Positions 14,826 to 24,139 of a DNA stretch of 64,000 nt are shown here, piece by piece. Numbering within the stretch: the stretch's first letter is position 1; each line of letters starts with the position of its first letter. The stretch covers positions 233,795-297,794 of the forward strand of contig NZ_JAJTBG010000005.1 in the NCBI RefSeq assembly GCF_021287045.1. Reading direction: 5' to 3'. A program made the translations under genes and the position numbers. Under the pieces are notes generated by a model. It made no database searches, had not been told where the DNA came from, and worked only from the letters and a program-made list of their open reading frames with translations. This DNA is from Oryzomicrobium sp. GTDB taxonomy: Bacteria > Pseudomonadota > Gammaproteobacteria > Burkholderiales > Rhodocyclaceae.

Positions 14826-16487
14826 ATGGTTCACCCCCTGTTCGAAAAGCATCGGGCCACCCTGGACGGCGCCCTGGCCGCCATCCAGAGCCGCGGCTAC
14901 TGGTCCGCCTACGCGGAAATGCCCAGCCCCAAGGTCTATGGCGAGACCGCCATGGACGACGGCAAGCGCGCCTTCGAGGCCCACCTGGGCAAGCGCTTCG
15001 AACTGGACCAGCCCGGGACGACCGGCTGGGCCGGCGACGAGGCCTCCCCCTACGGCCTGCCGCTGCGCGTCTCCTACCCGCAATGCGACCCCCAGGCCCT
15101 GATCGACGCCGGCCTGGCGGCCATGGTCGGCTGGCAGAAGATCGGCGCCGCCGGCCGCGCCGGGGTCTGCCTGGAAATTCTCGACCGCCTCAACAAGCAG
15201 AGCTTCGAACTGGCCCACGCGGTGATGATGACCACCGGCCAGGGCTGGATGATGGCCTTCCAGGCCGGCGCCCCCCACGCCCAGGACCGGGGCCTGGAGG
15301 CGGTGGCCTACGCCTGGCGCGAGCAGAGCTTCGTCCCCGCCGAGGCACGCTGGGAGAAGCCCCAGGGCAAGAACCCGCCCCTGGTGATGCAGAAGCACTT
15401 CGAGATCGTCGGCCGAGGCGTGGCCCTGGTGATCGGCTGCGGCACCTTCCCCACCTGGAACACCTACCCGGGCCTGTTCGCCGCCCTGGGCACCGGCAAC
15501 CCGGTGATCGTCAAGCCGCACAGCAACGCCATCCTGCCGGCGGCCATCACCGTGCGCACCATCCGCGCCGTGCTGGCGGAAAACGGCATCGACCCCAACC
15601 TGGTGACCCTGGCGGTGATCCCCCAGCGCGCCGCCACCCAGCAGCTGGCCACCCACCCGGCGGTGAAATCCATCGACTTCACCGGCGGCAACACCTTCGG
15701 CCAGTGGCTGGTCGACAACTGCCGCCAGGCCCAGGTCTATGCCGAGCTGGCCGGGGTGAACAACATCGTGGTCGATTCCACCGACGCCTACCGGGCCATG
15801 CTCAAGAACCTGGCCTTCACCCTGTCCCTCTACTCGGGCCAGATGTGCACCACCTCCCAGGCCCTGTTCGTCCCCGCCGGCGGCATCGACACCGACGAGG
15901 GCCACAAGAGCTTCGACGAGGTGTGCGCCGACCTGGCCGGCGCCATCGACGCCTTCCTGGCCAAGCCGGAAGTGGCCACCGCCGTACTCGGCGCGATCCA
16001 GTCCGCCGACACCCTCAACCGCATCGCCAGCGCCCCGTCCCTGGGCAAGGTGGTGCTCGACTCGAAGAAGATCGCCAACCCCGAGTTCCCCCTGGCCGAG
16101 GTGCGCACCCCGGTGCTGCTGGCCTGCGACGCCACGGACGAGGCCGCCTACATGGAAGAGCGCTTCGGCCCGATCAGCTTCGTCGTCAAGGTGGCCGACA
16201 CCGCCGCCGGCATCGCCCTGTCGGAGCGGGTGGTGCGCCAGCACGGCGCCCTCACCGTGGGCCTCTACTCGACCCGCCCCGAGGTCATCGACGCCATGAC
16301 CGAAGCCACCTGGCGCGGCAAGGTAGCCCTGTCGATCAACCTCACCGGCGCCGTGTTCGTGAACCAGTCGGCGGCCTTCTCCGACTACCACGGCACCGGC
16401 GGCAATCCGGCGGCCAACGCCTCCTACGCCGACTCGGCCTTCGTCGCCAACCGCTTCCGCGTCGTGCAGCGGCGCTACCACGTCTAA
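14826..16487 (+). CDS. paaN: PaaN/PaaZ-type ring-opening aldehyde dehydrogenase (no hydratase domain)
   Basis: Aldehyde dehydrogenase-fold enzyme of 553 residues matching the PaaN branch of phenylacetate degradation proteins. In the pathway it oxidises the semialdehyde made when the oxepin-CoA ring is hydrolysed. The catalytic Cys is C341 (SGQMCTTSQ), the general-base Glu is in YAELAGVNN, and the N-terminus HPLFEKHRATLD is typical. Unlike E. coli PaaZ (681 residues), there is no C-terminal MaoC-like hydrolase domain, so ring hydrolysis needs another enzyme. The start at 14826 is preferred over 14814 because GGAGA lies just upstream. It is the first gene of the plus-strand paa operon and ends ten bases before paaG. 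Confidence 0.88.
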   Translation: MVHPLFEKHRATLDGALAAIQSRGYWSAYAEMPSPKVYGETAMDDGKRAFEAHLGKRFELDQPGTTGWAGDEASPYGLPLRVSYPQCDPQALIDAGLAAMVGWQKIGAAGRAGVCLEILDRLNKQSFELAHAVMMTTGQGWMMAFQAGAPHAQDRGLEAVAYAWREQSFVPAEARWEKPQGKNPPLVMQKHFEIVGRGVALVIGCGTFPTWNTYPGLFAALGTGNPVIVKPHSNAILPAAITVRTIRAVLAENGIDPNLVTLAVIPQRAATQQLATHPAVKSIDFTGGNTFGQWLVDNCRQAQVYAELAGVNNIVVDSTDAYRAMLKNLAFTLSLYSGQMCTTSQALFVPAGGIDTDEGHKSFDEVCADLAGAIDAFLAKPEVATAVLGAIQSADTLNRIASAPSLGKVVLDSKKIANPEFPLAEVRTPVLLACDATDEAAYMEERFGPISFVVKVADTAAGIALSERVVRQHGALTVGLYSTRPEVIDAMTEATWRGKVALSINLTGAVFVNQSAAFSDYHGTGGNPAANASYADSAFVANRFRVVQRRYHV

Positions 16488-16497
16488 GGAGGGCGCC

Positions 16498-17289
16498 GTG
16501 AGCTTCGAAACCATCGCCTTCGCCGTCGAGGCCGGCATCGCCCGCCTCACCCTGAACCGGCCCGACCGGCTCAACAGCTTCACCGACCGGATGCACGAGG
16601 AAGTGCGCGCAGCCCTGACCCGGGTCGAGACCGACCCGGCAATCCGCGTCCTGGTGCTGGCCGGGGCCGGCCGGGGCTTCTGTGCCGGCCAGGACCTGAA
16701 CGACCGCTCGGTTTCCGCCGGCGACGCCGCCCCGGACCTGGGCGCCTCGGTGGAAAAGAACTACAAGCCCCTGGTGCTGCGCCTGCAGAACCTGCGCGTG
16801 CCCACCGTCTGCGCCGTCAATGGCGTGGCCGCCGGGGCCGGGGCCAGCCTGGCCCTGGCCTGCGACGTGGTGGTGGCGGGCCGCTCGGCCAGCTTCCTCC
16901 AGGCTTTCTCCAAGATCGGCCTGATCCCGGACACCGGCGGCACCTGGTTCCTGCCCCAGCGCGTCGGCATGGCCCGGGCCATGGGCCTGGCCCTGCTGGC
17001 GGAAAAGCTGCCGGCGGAAAAGGCCGCCGAATGGGGCCTGATCTGGCAGTGCGTGGACGACGCCGAGCTGGCCGCCACGGTGGACGCCCTGGCCGCCCAG
17101 TTCGCCAGCGCCCCGACCCGGGCCCTGGTGCGCACCCGCCAGCTGATGCGCGCCTCCATGAGCCAGGACCTGGCCGCCCAGCTCGACGCCGAGCGCGACG
17201 CCATGCGCGAGCTGGGCCAGTCGCCGGACTACCGGGAAGGCGTGGCCGCCTTCATGGAAAAGCGCGCGCCGCGCTTCACGGGGCAGTGA
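16498..17289 (+). CDS. paaG: 2-(1,2-epoxy-1,2-dihydrophenyl)acetyl-CoA isomerase PaaG
   Basis: Crotonase-fold isomerase of 263 residues. In the paa pathway it converts the ring epoxide of phenylacetyl-CoA to oxepin-CoA and shifts double bonds later. It carries the PaaG-specific segments AGAGRGFCAGQDLNDR, GVAAGAGASLALACD and KIGLIPDTGGTWFLP, and the C-terminal DYREGVAAFMEKRAPRFTG, which closely matches E. coli PaaG. The start is GTG with AAGGAGGG at ideal spacing. Its presence implies that the pathway makes an aryl-CoA epoxide. It overlaps paaH by one base (TGATG). Confidence 0.93.
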   Translation: MSFETIAFAVEAGIARLTLNRPDRLNSFTDRMHEEVRAALTRVETDPAIRVLVLAGAGRGFCAGQDLNDRSVSAGDAAPDLGASVEKNYKPLVLRLQNLRVPTVCAVNGVAAGAGASLALACDVVVAGRSASFLQAFSKIGLIPDTGGTWFLPQRVGMARAMGLALLAEKLPAEKAAEWGLIWQCVDDAELAATVDALAAQFASAPTRALVRTRQLMRASMSQDLAAQLDAERDAMRELGQSPDYREGVAAFMEKRAPRFTGQ

Positions 17290-18833
17290 TGAGCACCGCC
17301 ACTGCTGCCCCCCTGCCCTCCTCCGCCCCGGTGGCGGTGGTCGGCGCCGGCGCCATGGGCGCCGGCATCGCCCAGGTGGCGGCCCTGGCCGGCCATCCGG
17401 TGCGCCTGCTCGACAACCGCCCCGGCGCCGCCGCCCGCGCGGTGGACGAGTTGCGCGCCACCCTGGCCAAGCTGGCCGCCAAGGGCAAGCTCGACCCCGC
17501 CCAGGCCGATGCCGCCGCATCGCGCCTCGCCGCCGTCGACTCCCTCGACGGCCTGGCCGACGCCGCCCTGGTGGTGGAAGCCATCGTCGAGAACCTGGAA
17601 GCCAAGCGCGCCCTGTTCCGCGACCTGGAAGCCCGGGTCGGCGAGCACTGCCTGTTCGGCACCAACACCTCGTCGATCTCGGTCACCGCCATCGCCGCCG
17701 GGTTGGCCCGGCCAGAGCGCCTGGCCGGCCTGCACTTCTTCAACCCGGCGCCGCTGATGGCCCTGGTGGAGATCGTCAGCGGCCTGGCCACCGCCCCGGC
17801 CGTGGCCGACACCCTGTTCGCCACCGCCGCCGCCTGGGGCAAGACCCCGGTCCACGCCCGCTCCACCCCCGGCTTCATCGTCAACCGGGTGGCCCGCCCC
17901 TACTACGCCGAGGCCCTGCGCCTGGTGAGCGAGGGCGCCGCCGACACCGCCACCCTGGACGCCCTGTACCGGGAGGCCGGCGGTTTCCGCATGGGGCCCT
18001 TCGAGCTGATGGACCTGATCGGCCACGACGTGAACTTCGCCGTCACCTCGTCGGTGTGGAAGGCCTACTACCACGACCCGCGCTTCACCCCCTCCCTGGT
18101 CCAGGAAGAACTGGTCAACGCCGGCTACCTGGGGCGCAAGAGCGGGCGCGGCTTCTACGCCTACGGCGAAGGCGCAAGCACAGCGGCTGCGGCCCCGGCC
18201 AGCGCCGCCGCGGCGCCCTGCCCGGCCAAGATCACCCTGTTCGGCGCCAGCCCGGCGGCCAACGCCCTGGCTCAGCGCCTGAGTGCTGCCGGGGTGGCCC
18301 ACGGCCGCAGCCCGGCGGCCGACGACGGCCGCCTGGCCGAGGCCGACGGGGCGGTGCTGTACGTCACCGACGGGCGCACCGCCACACGTCGGGCGGCGGA
18401 AAGCGGCGTGGCGGCGACGGTACTGATCGATCTGGCCCTGGACTACGCCGCCGCCCCGCGCCTGGCCCTGGCCTGCGCCCTGCAATGCCCCGAGGCGGTG
18501 CGCGCGGCGGCGATCGGCCTGCTCCAGGCCGCCGGGTTCGCGGTGGCGGAGCTGGCCGACGTGCCCGGCCTGGCGCTGATGCGCACCGTGGCCATGCTCG
18601 CCAACGAGGCCGCCGACGCGGTGAACCAGGGCGTCTGTTCCCCTGACGCGGTGGACGCGGCGATGCGCCTGGGCACCAACTACCCCTGCGGCCCCCTGGC
18701 CTGGGCCGAACGCGTCGGCCCGGCCGCCGTGGTGGCCGTGCTGGGCCACCTGGCCGCCACCTACGGCGAGGACCGCTACCGGATTTCGCCCTTCCTGCAA
18801 CAACGGGTTCACGCCGGAAAGGACCTGCATTGA
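17289..18833 (+). CDS. paaH: 3-hydroxyacyl-CoA dehydrogenase PaaH
   Basis: NAD-dependent 3-hydroxyadipyl-CoA dehydrogenase of the paa beta-oxidation steps, 514 residues. The N-terminal Rossmann motif is GAGAMGAGIAQ. NTSSISVTAIA, GLHFFNPAPLMALVE and STPGFIVNRVARPYY are classic for the family. Residues about 190-290 form the first helical domain. After an Ala-rich linker (about 295-315) comes a second degenerate Rossmann-like part and a second C-terminal helical domain (MLANEAADAVNQGV, NYPCGPLAW), as in PaaH proteins. It is translationally coupled to paaG and paaI (overlaps of one base). Confidence 0.93.
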   Translation: MSTATAAPLPSSAPVAVVGAGAMGAGIAQVAALAGHPVRLLDNRPGAAARAVDELRATLAKLAAKGKLDPAQADAAASRLAAVDSLDGLADAALVVEAIVENLEAKRALFRDLEARVGEHCLFGTNTSSISVTAIAAGLARPERLAGLHFFNPAPLMALVEIVSGLATAPAVADTLFATAAAWGKTPVHARSTPGFIVNRVARPYYAEALRLVSEGAADTATLDALYREAGGFRMGPFELMDLIGHDVNFAVTSSVWKAYYHDPRFTPSLVQEELVNAGYLGRKSGRGFYAYGEGASTAAAAPASAAAAPCPAKITLFGASPAANALAQRLSAAGVAHGRSPAADDGRLAEADGAVLYVTDGRTATRRAAESGVAATVLIDLALDYAAAPRLALACALQCPEAVRAAAIGLLQAAGFAVAELADVPGLALMRTVAMLANEAADAVNQGVCSPDAVDAAMRLGTNYPCGPLAWAERVGPAAVVAVLGHLAATYGEDRYRISPFLQQRVHAGKDLH

Positions 18834-19327
18834 TGAGCCACTCCCACACCTCCCACGACCCCCAGGCCGCCCAGCAGTTGGCCGAGGCGGTCGCCGACGC
18901 CATGTGGTCCCGGGACCAGGCCACCCGCACGCTCGGCATGCGCCTGGTCAGCGTCGGCCCGGGCCGGGCCACCCTGGCCATGACGGTGCGCCCGGACATG
19001 ACCAACGGCCATGCCATGTGCCACGGCGGGCTGATCTTCACCCTGGCCGACAGCGCCTTCGCCTACGCGTGCAATAGTTACAACCTGAACACGGTGGCCT
19101 CGGCCTGCCACATCGACTTCCTCGCCCCGGCCAAGGTTGGCGACGAGCTGGAAGCCGAGGCGGTGGAACGTTCCGCGTCGGGCCGCACCGGGGTCTACGA
19201 CATCACCGTGCGCAACCGCCACGGCAAGACCGTCGCCCTGTTCCGGGGCAAGTCGTACCGTATCAGCGGCGAGGTGATCGCCGGCCTGGCGGGCGCCGCC
19301 GAGACCACCACGAGCCGCCATTCCTAA
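18833..19327 (+). CDS. paaI: PaaI hotdog-fold thioesterase
   Basis: Acyl-CoA thioesterase of 164 residues with the hotdog motif MCHGGLIFTLADSAFAYACN (the catalytic Asp is in TLAD) and the second strand VASACHIDFLAPAKVGDELE. PaaI removes hydroxylated phenylacetyl-CoA by-products to free CoA, a repair role in the paa pathway. It starts one base inside the paaH stop (TGATG) with AAGGA upstream. An in-frame TTG precedes it and is unlikely to be used. It lies between paaH and paaK in the same operon. Confidence 0.92.
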   Translation: MSHSHTSHDPQAAQQLAEAVADAMWSRDQATRTLGMRLVSVGPGRATLAMTVRPDMTNGHAMCHGGLIFTLADSAFAYACNSYNLNTVASACHIDFLAPAKVGDELEAEAVERSASGRTGVYDITVRNRHGKTVALFRGKSYRISGEVIAGLAGAAETTTSRHS

Positions 19328-19365
19328 GAGCGGCATCGCACTACTAAAACACTGGAGACAAACCC

Positions 19366-20691
19366 ATGCCTGTGAAGCAGCCCCAACCCGGCGACCTGGA
19401 GCCGATCGAAAAGGCCAGCCGCGACGAGATCGCCGCCCTGCAACTCGAACGGCTCAAGGCCACCCTGCGCAACGCCTACGAGAACGTCCCCCACTACCGC
19501 AAGAAGTTCGACGAGGCGGGGGTCCATCCCGAGGACCTGAAGACCCTGGCCGACCTGGCCAGGTTTCCCTTCACCACCAAGCACGACCTGCGCGACAACT
19601 ACCCCTTCGGCATGTTCGCCGTGCCGCGGGAGAAGGTCGCCCGGGTGCACGCTTCGTCCGGCACCACCGGCAAGCCGACGGTGGTGGGCTACACCCTGAA
19701 GGACATCGACACCTGGGCCAACCTGGTGGCGCGCTCGATCCGCGCCGCCGGCGGCCGCCCCGGCGACATGGTGCACGTGGCCTACGGCTACGGCCTGTTC
19801 ACCGGCGGCCTGGGCGCCCACTACGGCGCCGAGCGGGCCGGCTGTACCGTGGTACCCATGTCCGGCGGCCAGACCGAAAAGCAGATCCAGCTCATCCAGG
19901 ACTTCAAGCCGGACATCATCATGGTGACCCCGTCCTACGCCCTGGTGATCGCCGAGGAGTTCATCAAGCAGGGCCTGGACCCGGCCGCCTGTTCGCTCAA
20001 GGTCGGCATCTTCGGCGCCGAGCCCTGGGGCGAGGGGATGCGCGCCGAGATCGAGCGCAAGCTCGGCATCGACGCCATGGACATCTACGGCCTGTCCGAA
20101 GTGATGGGCCCCGGCGTGGCCAGCGAATGCATCGAATCCAAGGACGGCCCGGTGATCTGGGAGGACCACTTCTACCCCGAGATCATCGACCCCTCCACCG
20201 GCGAAGTGCTGCCCGACGGCAGCGAGGGCGAGCTGGTGTTCACCTCCCTGTCCAAGGAGGCGATGCCGATCATCCGCTACCGCACCCGGGACCTGACCCG
20301 CCTGCTGGCCCCCACCTCGCGCAGCTTCCGGCGCATGGGCAAGATCACCGGCCGCTCCGACGACATGCTGATCATCCGCGGCGTGAACGTCTTCCCCACC
20401 CAGATCGAAGAGCAGATCCTGCGCGAGACGCGCCTGTCCGGGAACTACCAGCTGGTGGTGACCCGCTCCGGCCTGCTCGACGAGCTGGAGGTGCGCTGCG
20501 AGCTGCAACTGCCCCAGTCCGGCATCCTCTCGGCCGGCGAGATCCAGGCCATCGCCAAGACCTTGCAGCACCAGATCAAGACCCTGATCGGCGTGTCCTC
20601 CAAGGTCACGGTGCTGGAGTTCGGCCAGATCCCGCGCACCCAGGTGGGCAAGGCCAAGCGCGTCATCGACGAACGCCAGCAGCGGGGATAA
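19366..20691 (+). CDS. paaK: Phenylacetate-CoA ligase PaaK
   Basis: AMP-forming aryl-CoA ligase of 441 residues, the usual PaaK length (437 in E. coli). It activates phenylacetate or an analogue to its CoA thioester with ATP. Visible motifs are YENVPHYRKKFDEAGV, the P-loop ASSGTTGKPTVVGYT, GAEPWGEGMR, the adenylate-binding IYGLSEVMGPG, YRTRDLTRLL, and the hinge GRSDDMLIIRGVNVFPTQIE. The C-terminal domain has the lysine region TQVGKAKRVID. It opens the pathway and supplies the CoA ester expected to be the PaaX inducer. Its fit to PaaK makes phenylacetate the leading substrate. Confidence 0.94.
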   Translation: MPVKQPQPGDLEPIEKASRDEIAALQLERLKATLRNAYENVPHYRKKFDEAGVHPEDLKTLADLARFPFTTKHDLRDNYPFGMFAVPREKVARVHASSGTTGKPTVVGYTLKDIDTWANLVARSIRAAGGRPGDMVHVAYGYGLFTGGLGAHYGAERAGCTVVPMSGGQTEKQIQLIQDFKPDIIMVTPSYALVIAEEFIKQGLDPAACSLKVGIFGAEPWGEGMRAEIERKLGIDAMDIYGLSEVMGPGVASECIESKDGPVIWEDHFYPEIIDPSTGEVLPDGSEGELVFTSLSKEAMPIIRYRTRDLTRLLAPTSRSFRRMGKITGRSDDMLIIRGVNVFPTQIEEQILRETRLSGNYQLVVTRSGLLDELEVRCELQLPQSGILSAGEIQAIAKTLQHQIKTLIGVSSKVTVLEFGQIPRTQVGKAKRVIDERQQRG

Positions 20692-20694
20692 GCC

Positions 20695-21912
<1,218 letters not shown>

Positions 21913-21943
21913 CCAAAAGAATTTTTTTATATAGAATTCTTTC

Positions 21944-21956
21944 TACAATACGTAAC
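21944..21956 (+). promoter_or_regulatory. livK -10 region and shared AATACGTAAC element
   Basis: TACAAT (21944-21949, five of six to the -10 consensus) lies in an AT-rich 68-base gap before livK, with a T-rich but poor -35. It overlaps AATACGTAAC (21947-21956), identical to 9195-9204 in the livH promoter. livK therefore probably has its own regulated promoter besides readthrough from paaJ. Confidence 0.45.
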
Positions 21957-21980
21957 ACCACTTGAGTGGAGGAGACACCC

Positions 21981-23129
21981 ATGAAGAAGTCCTGGAAAAC
22001 CCTGCTGGCCGGTAGCGCCCTGGTACTGGGCGGCATCTCCGGCGCCTTCGCCGCCGATCCGATCAAGATCGGGTCCATCCTGTCGGTCACCGGCCCCGCC
22101 GCCTTCCTCGGCGACCCGGAGCTGAAGACCCTGCAGATGTACGTGGACGACATCAACAAGAAGGGCGGCGTCCTGGGCCGTCCCCTGCAACTGGTGCACT
22201 ACGACGACGGCAGCGACGCCAACAAGGCCAACAGCTTCGCCAAGCGCCTGATCGACGACGACAAGGTAGACGTCATCGTCGGCGGCACCACCACCGGCTC
22301 CACCATGTCGATGGTGCCCCTGGTCGAGCGCGCCGGCGTGCCCTTCATCTCCCTGGCCGGGGCGGTCGTGATCGTCGAGCCGGTGAAGAAGTGGGTGTTC
22401 AAGACCCCCCACACCGACCGCATGGCCGCCGAGAAGGTGTTCGAGGACATGAAGAAGCGCGGCATCGCCAAGGTGGCCCTGCTCTCCGAAACCAGCGGCT
22501 TCGGCCAGTCCGGCAAGAAGGAGACCGAGGCGGTGGCCGGCAAGTACGGCATCACCCTGGTGGCCAACGAAACCTACGGTCCCAAGGACACCGACGTCAG
22601 CCCGCAGCTGACCAAGATCAAGAACGCCCCGGGCGTCCAGGCGGTGTTCGTGTTCGGTCTCGGCCAGGGCCCGGCCATCGTCACCAAGAACTACAAGCAG
22701 CTGGGCATCACCCTGCCCCTCTACCAGTCCCACGGCGTGGCCTCCGAGGAATACATCAAGCTCTCCGGCCCCGCCGCCGAGGGCGTGCGCCTGCCCGCCG
22801 CGGCCCTGCTGGTGGCCGACAAGCTGCCCGCCAGCGATCCGCAGAAGCCGGTGGTGGTGGCCTACACCAAGGCCTTCAACGAAAAGTGGAAGGCCGACGT
22901 GTCCACCTTCGGCGGCCACGCCTACGACGGCCTGATGCTGGCGGTGGACGCCATCAAGCGCGCCGGCGGCACCGACAAGGCCAAGGTGCGCGACGCCATC
23001 GAAGCCACCAAGGGCTACATCGGCACCGGCGGCAAGGTGACCATGTCCCCCACCGACCACATGGGCCTCGACCTGTCCGCCTTCCGCCTGCTGGAAATCA
23101 AGAACGGCGACTGGACCCTGGTCCAGTAA
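21981..23129 (+). CDS. livK: Periplasmic substrate-binding protein LivK-type
   Basis: Periplasmic ligand-binding protein of a HAAT-type ABC importer, 382 residues. A Sec signal peptide (MKKSWKTLL...AFAA, about residues 1-25) is followed by the type I periplasmic fold starting DPIKIGSILSVTGPAAFLG. Members of this branch bind aromatic acids such as benzoate and phenylacetate derivatives as well as amino acids. GGAGGAGA fixes the start at 21981. The only Liv permeases in the window are encoded at 5153-9068, 12 kb away, and a shared promoter element suggests they are co-regulated partners. Confidence 0.9.
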   Translation: MKKSWKTLLAGSALVLGGISGAFAADPIKIGSILSVTGPAAFLGDPELKTLQMYVDDINKKGGVLGRPLQLVHYDDGSDANKANSFAKRLIDDDKVDVIVGGTTTGSTMSMVPLVERAGVPFISLAGAVVIVEPVKKWVFKTPHTDRMAAEKVFEDMKKRGIAKVALLSETSGFGQSGKKETEAVAGKYGITLVANETYGPKDTDVSPQLTKIKNAPGVQAVFVFGLGQGPAIVTKNYKQLGITLPLYQSHGVASEEYIKLSGPAAEGVRLPAAALLVADKLPASDPQKPVVVAYTKAFNEKWKADVSTFGGHAYDGLMLAVDAIKRAGGTDKAKVRDAIEATKGYIGTGGKVTMSPTDHMGLDLSAFRLLEIKNGDWTLVQ

Positions 23130-23153
23130 GGCCTCCCCGTCTCTCCCCTTGGG

Positions 23154-23179
23154 GCCGCCCGCGGGCGGCCTTTCTTTTG
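23154..23179 (+). terminator. Rho-independent terminator after livK
   Basis: Perfect eight-base palindromic arms GGCCGCCC and GGGCGGCC (23154-23171) with a two-base centre, followed by TTTCTTTT. It ends the paaN-livK transcription unit. Confidence 0.85.
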
Positions 23180-23217
23180 CCCGGAATTTCCCCCGGACGC
23201 TCCCGAAGGTACTCCCC

Positions 23218-24036
23218 ATGTCCGACCTCGACCCCGCATTCTCCGCCTACGCCACCCTGCGCCTCGACCGGGACGGCCCGGTGGGCACCCTGACCCTGAA
23301 TCGCCCTGAACGGCACAACGCCTTCGACGACGTGCTGGTGGGCGAACTCGACGCCGCCCTCAAGGAACTGGCCGCCCACCCCGCCGTGCGGGTGGTGGTG
23401 CTGGCCTCCGCGGGCAAGAGCTTTTGCGCCGGCGCCGACCTGAACTGGATGAAGCGGGCCGCAGCCTACAGCAGCGACGAGAACCTGGCCGACTCGCGCC
23501 GCCTGGCGGCCATGCTGCACACCCTGCACAGCCTGGGCAAACCGACCATCGCCCGGGTCCAGGGCGCCGCCTACGGCGGGGGCGTCGGGTTGATCGCCGC
23601 CTGCGACATGGCGGTGGCCCTGGCCGGCCAGCCCCTGGCCCTGACCGAGGTCAAGCTGGGCATTCTGCCGGCGGTGATCAGCCCCTACGTAATCGCCGCC
23701 CTGGGCGAGCGCCAGGCCCGCCGCTACATGCTCACCGCCGAGCGCTTCGATACCGGCACCGCCCACCGCCTGGGCCTGGTGCACGAACTGGCCGGCGACG
23801 AGGCCGAACTGGACGCCAAGGTGGCCGCCCTGGCCGGCGCCCTGGCCGCCAACAGCCCGCAGGCCGTGGGGGCGTGCAAGGACCTGATCGGCGCCGTGGC
23901 CGGCCAGCCGATCGGCCCGGCGGTGATGGAGGACACGGCCCGACGCATCACCGCCATCCGCGCCAGCGACGAGGGCCGGGAAGGCATAGCCGCCTTCCTG
24001 GAAAAACGCCCGCCGGCCTGGCTCGCCGGCCGCTGA
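23218..24036 (+). CDS. Enoyl-CoA hydratase/isomerase family protein (LiuC-like)
   Basis: Crotonase-fold protein of 272 residues. Motifs are SFCAGADLNWMKR (oxyanion hole), GAAYGGGVGLIAACD and LTEVKLGILPAVISPY, with the catalytic Glu in LTEVKLG. This combination is closest to methylglutaconyl-CoA hydratases of leucine breakdown (LiuC). It lies just behind the paa operon but after a terminator, and no other liu genes are present. It may therefore serve as the PaaF-type 2,3-dehydroadipyl-CoA hydratase missing from the cluster. The start at ATG 23218 is preceded by GAAGG. Confidence 0.82.
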   Translation: MSDLDPAFSAYATLRLDRDGPVGTLTLNRPERHNAFDDVLVGELDAALKELAAHPAVRVVVLASAGKSFCAGADLNWMKRAAAYSSDENLADSRRLAAMLHTLHSLGKPTIARVQGAAYGGGVGLIAACDMAVALAGQPLALTEVKLGILPAVISPYVIAALGERQARRYMLTAERFDTGTAHRLGLVHELAGDEAELDAKVAALAGALAANSPQAVGACKDLIGAVAGQPIGPAVMEDTARRITAIRASDEGREGIAAFLEKRPPAWLAGR

Positions 24037-24066
24037 AGACCGCTCCGCCCCGCGCCCGGCAGGGCG

Positions 24067-24111
24067 GAAAAACGACAAGGCCCGCCGGGATGACCGGCGG
24101 GCCTTGTCGTT
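24067..24111 (-). terminator. Terminator between convergent crotonase and cphA genes
   Basis: An 18-bp perfect stem (24071-24088 with 24094-24111) and a five-base loop. The T run is on the minus strand, so it mainly stops cphA transcription; the stem can also act on the plus strand. Confidence 0.85.
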
Positions 24112-24139
24112 GGCACCCCTCAATGCGAGGGGCCCGGGG

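Noticed and set aside
23218-24036. Calling the LiuC-like crotonase paaF
   Set aside because: Key segments (ADLNWMKR, LGILPAVISPY) match LiuC-type hydratases better than PaaF; a PaaF role is kept only as a possibility.
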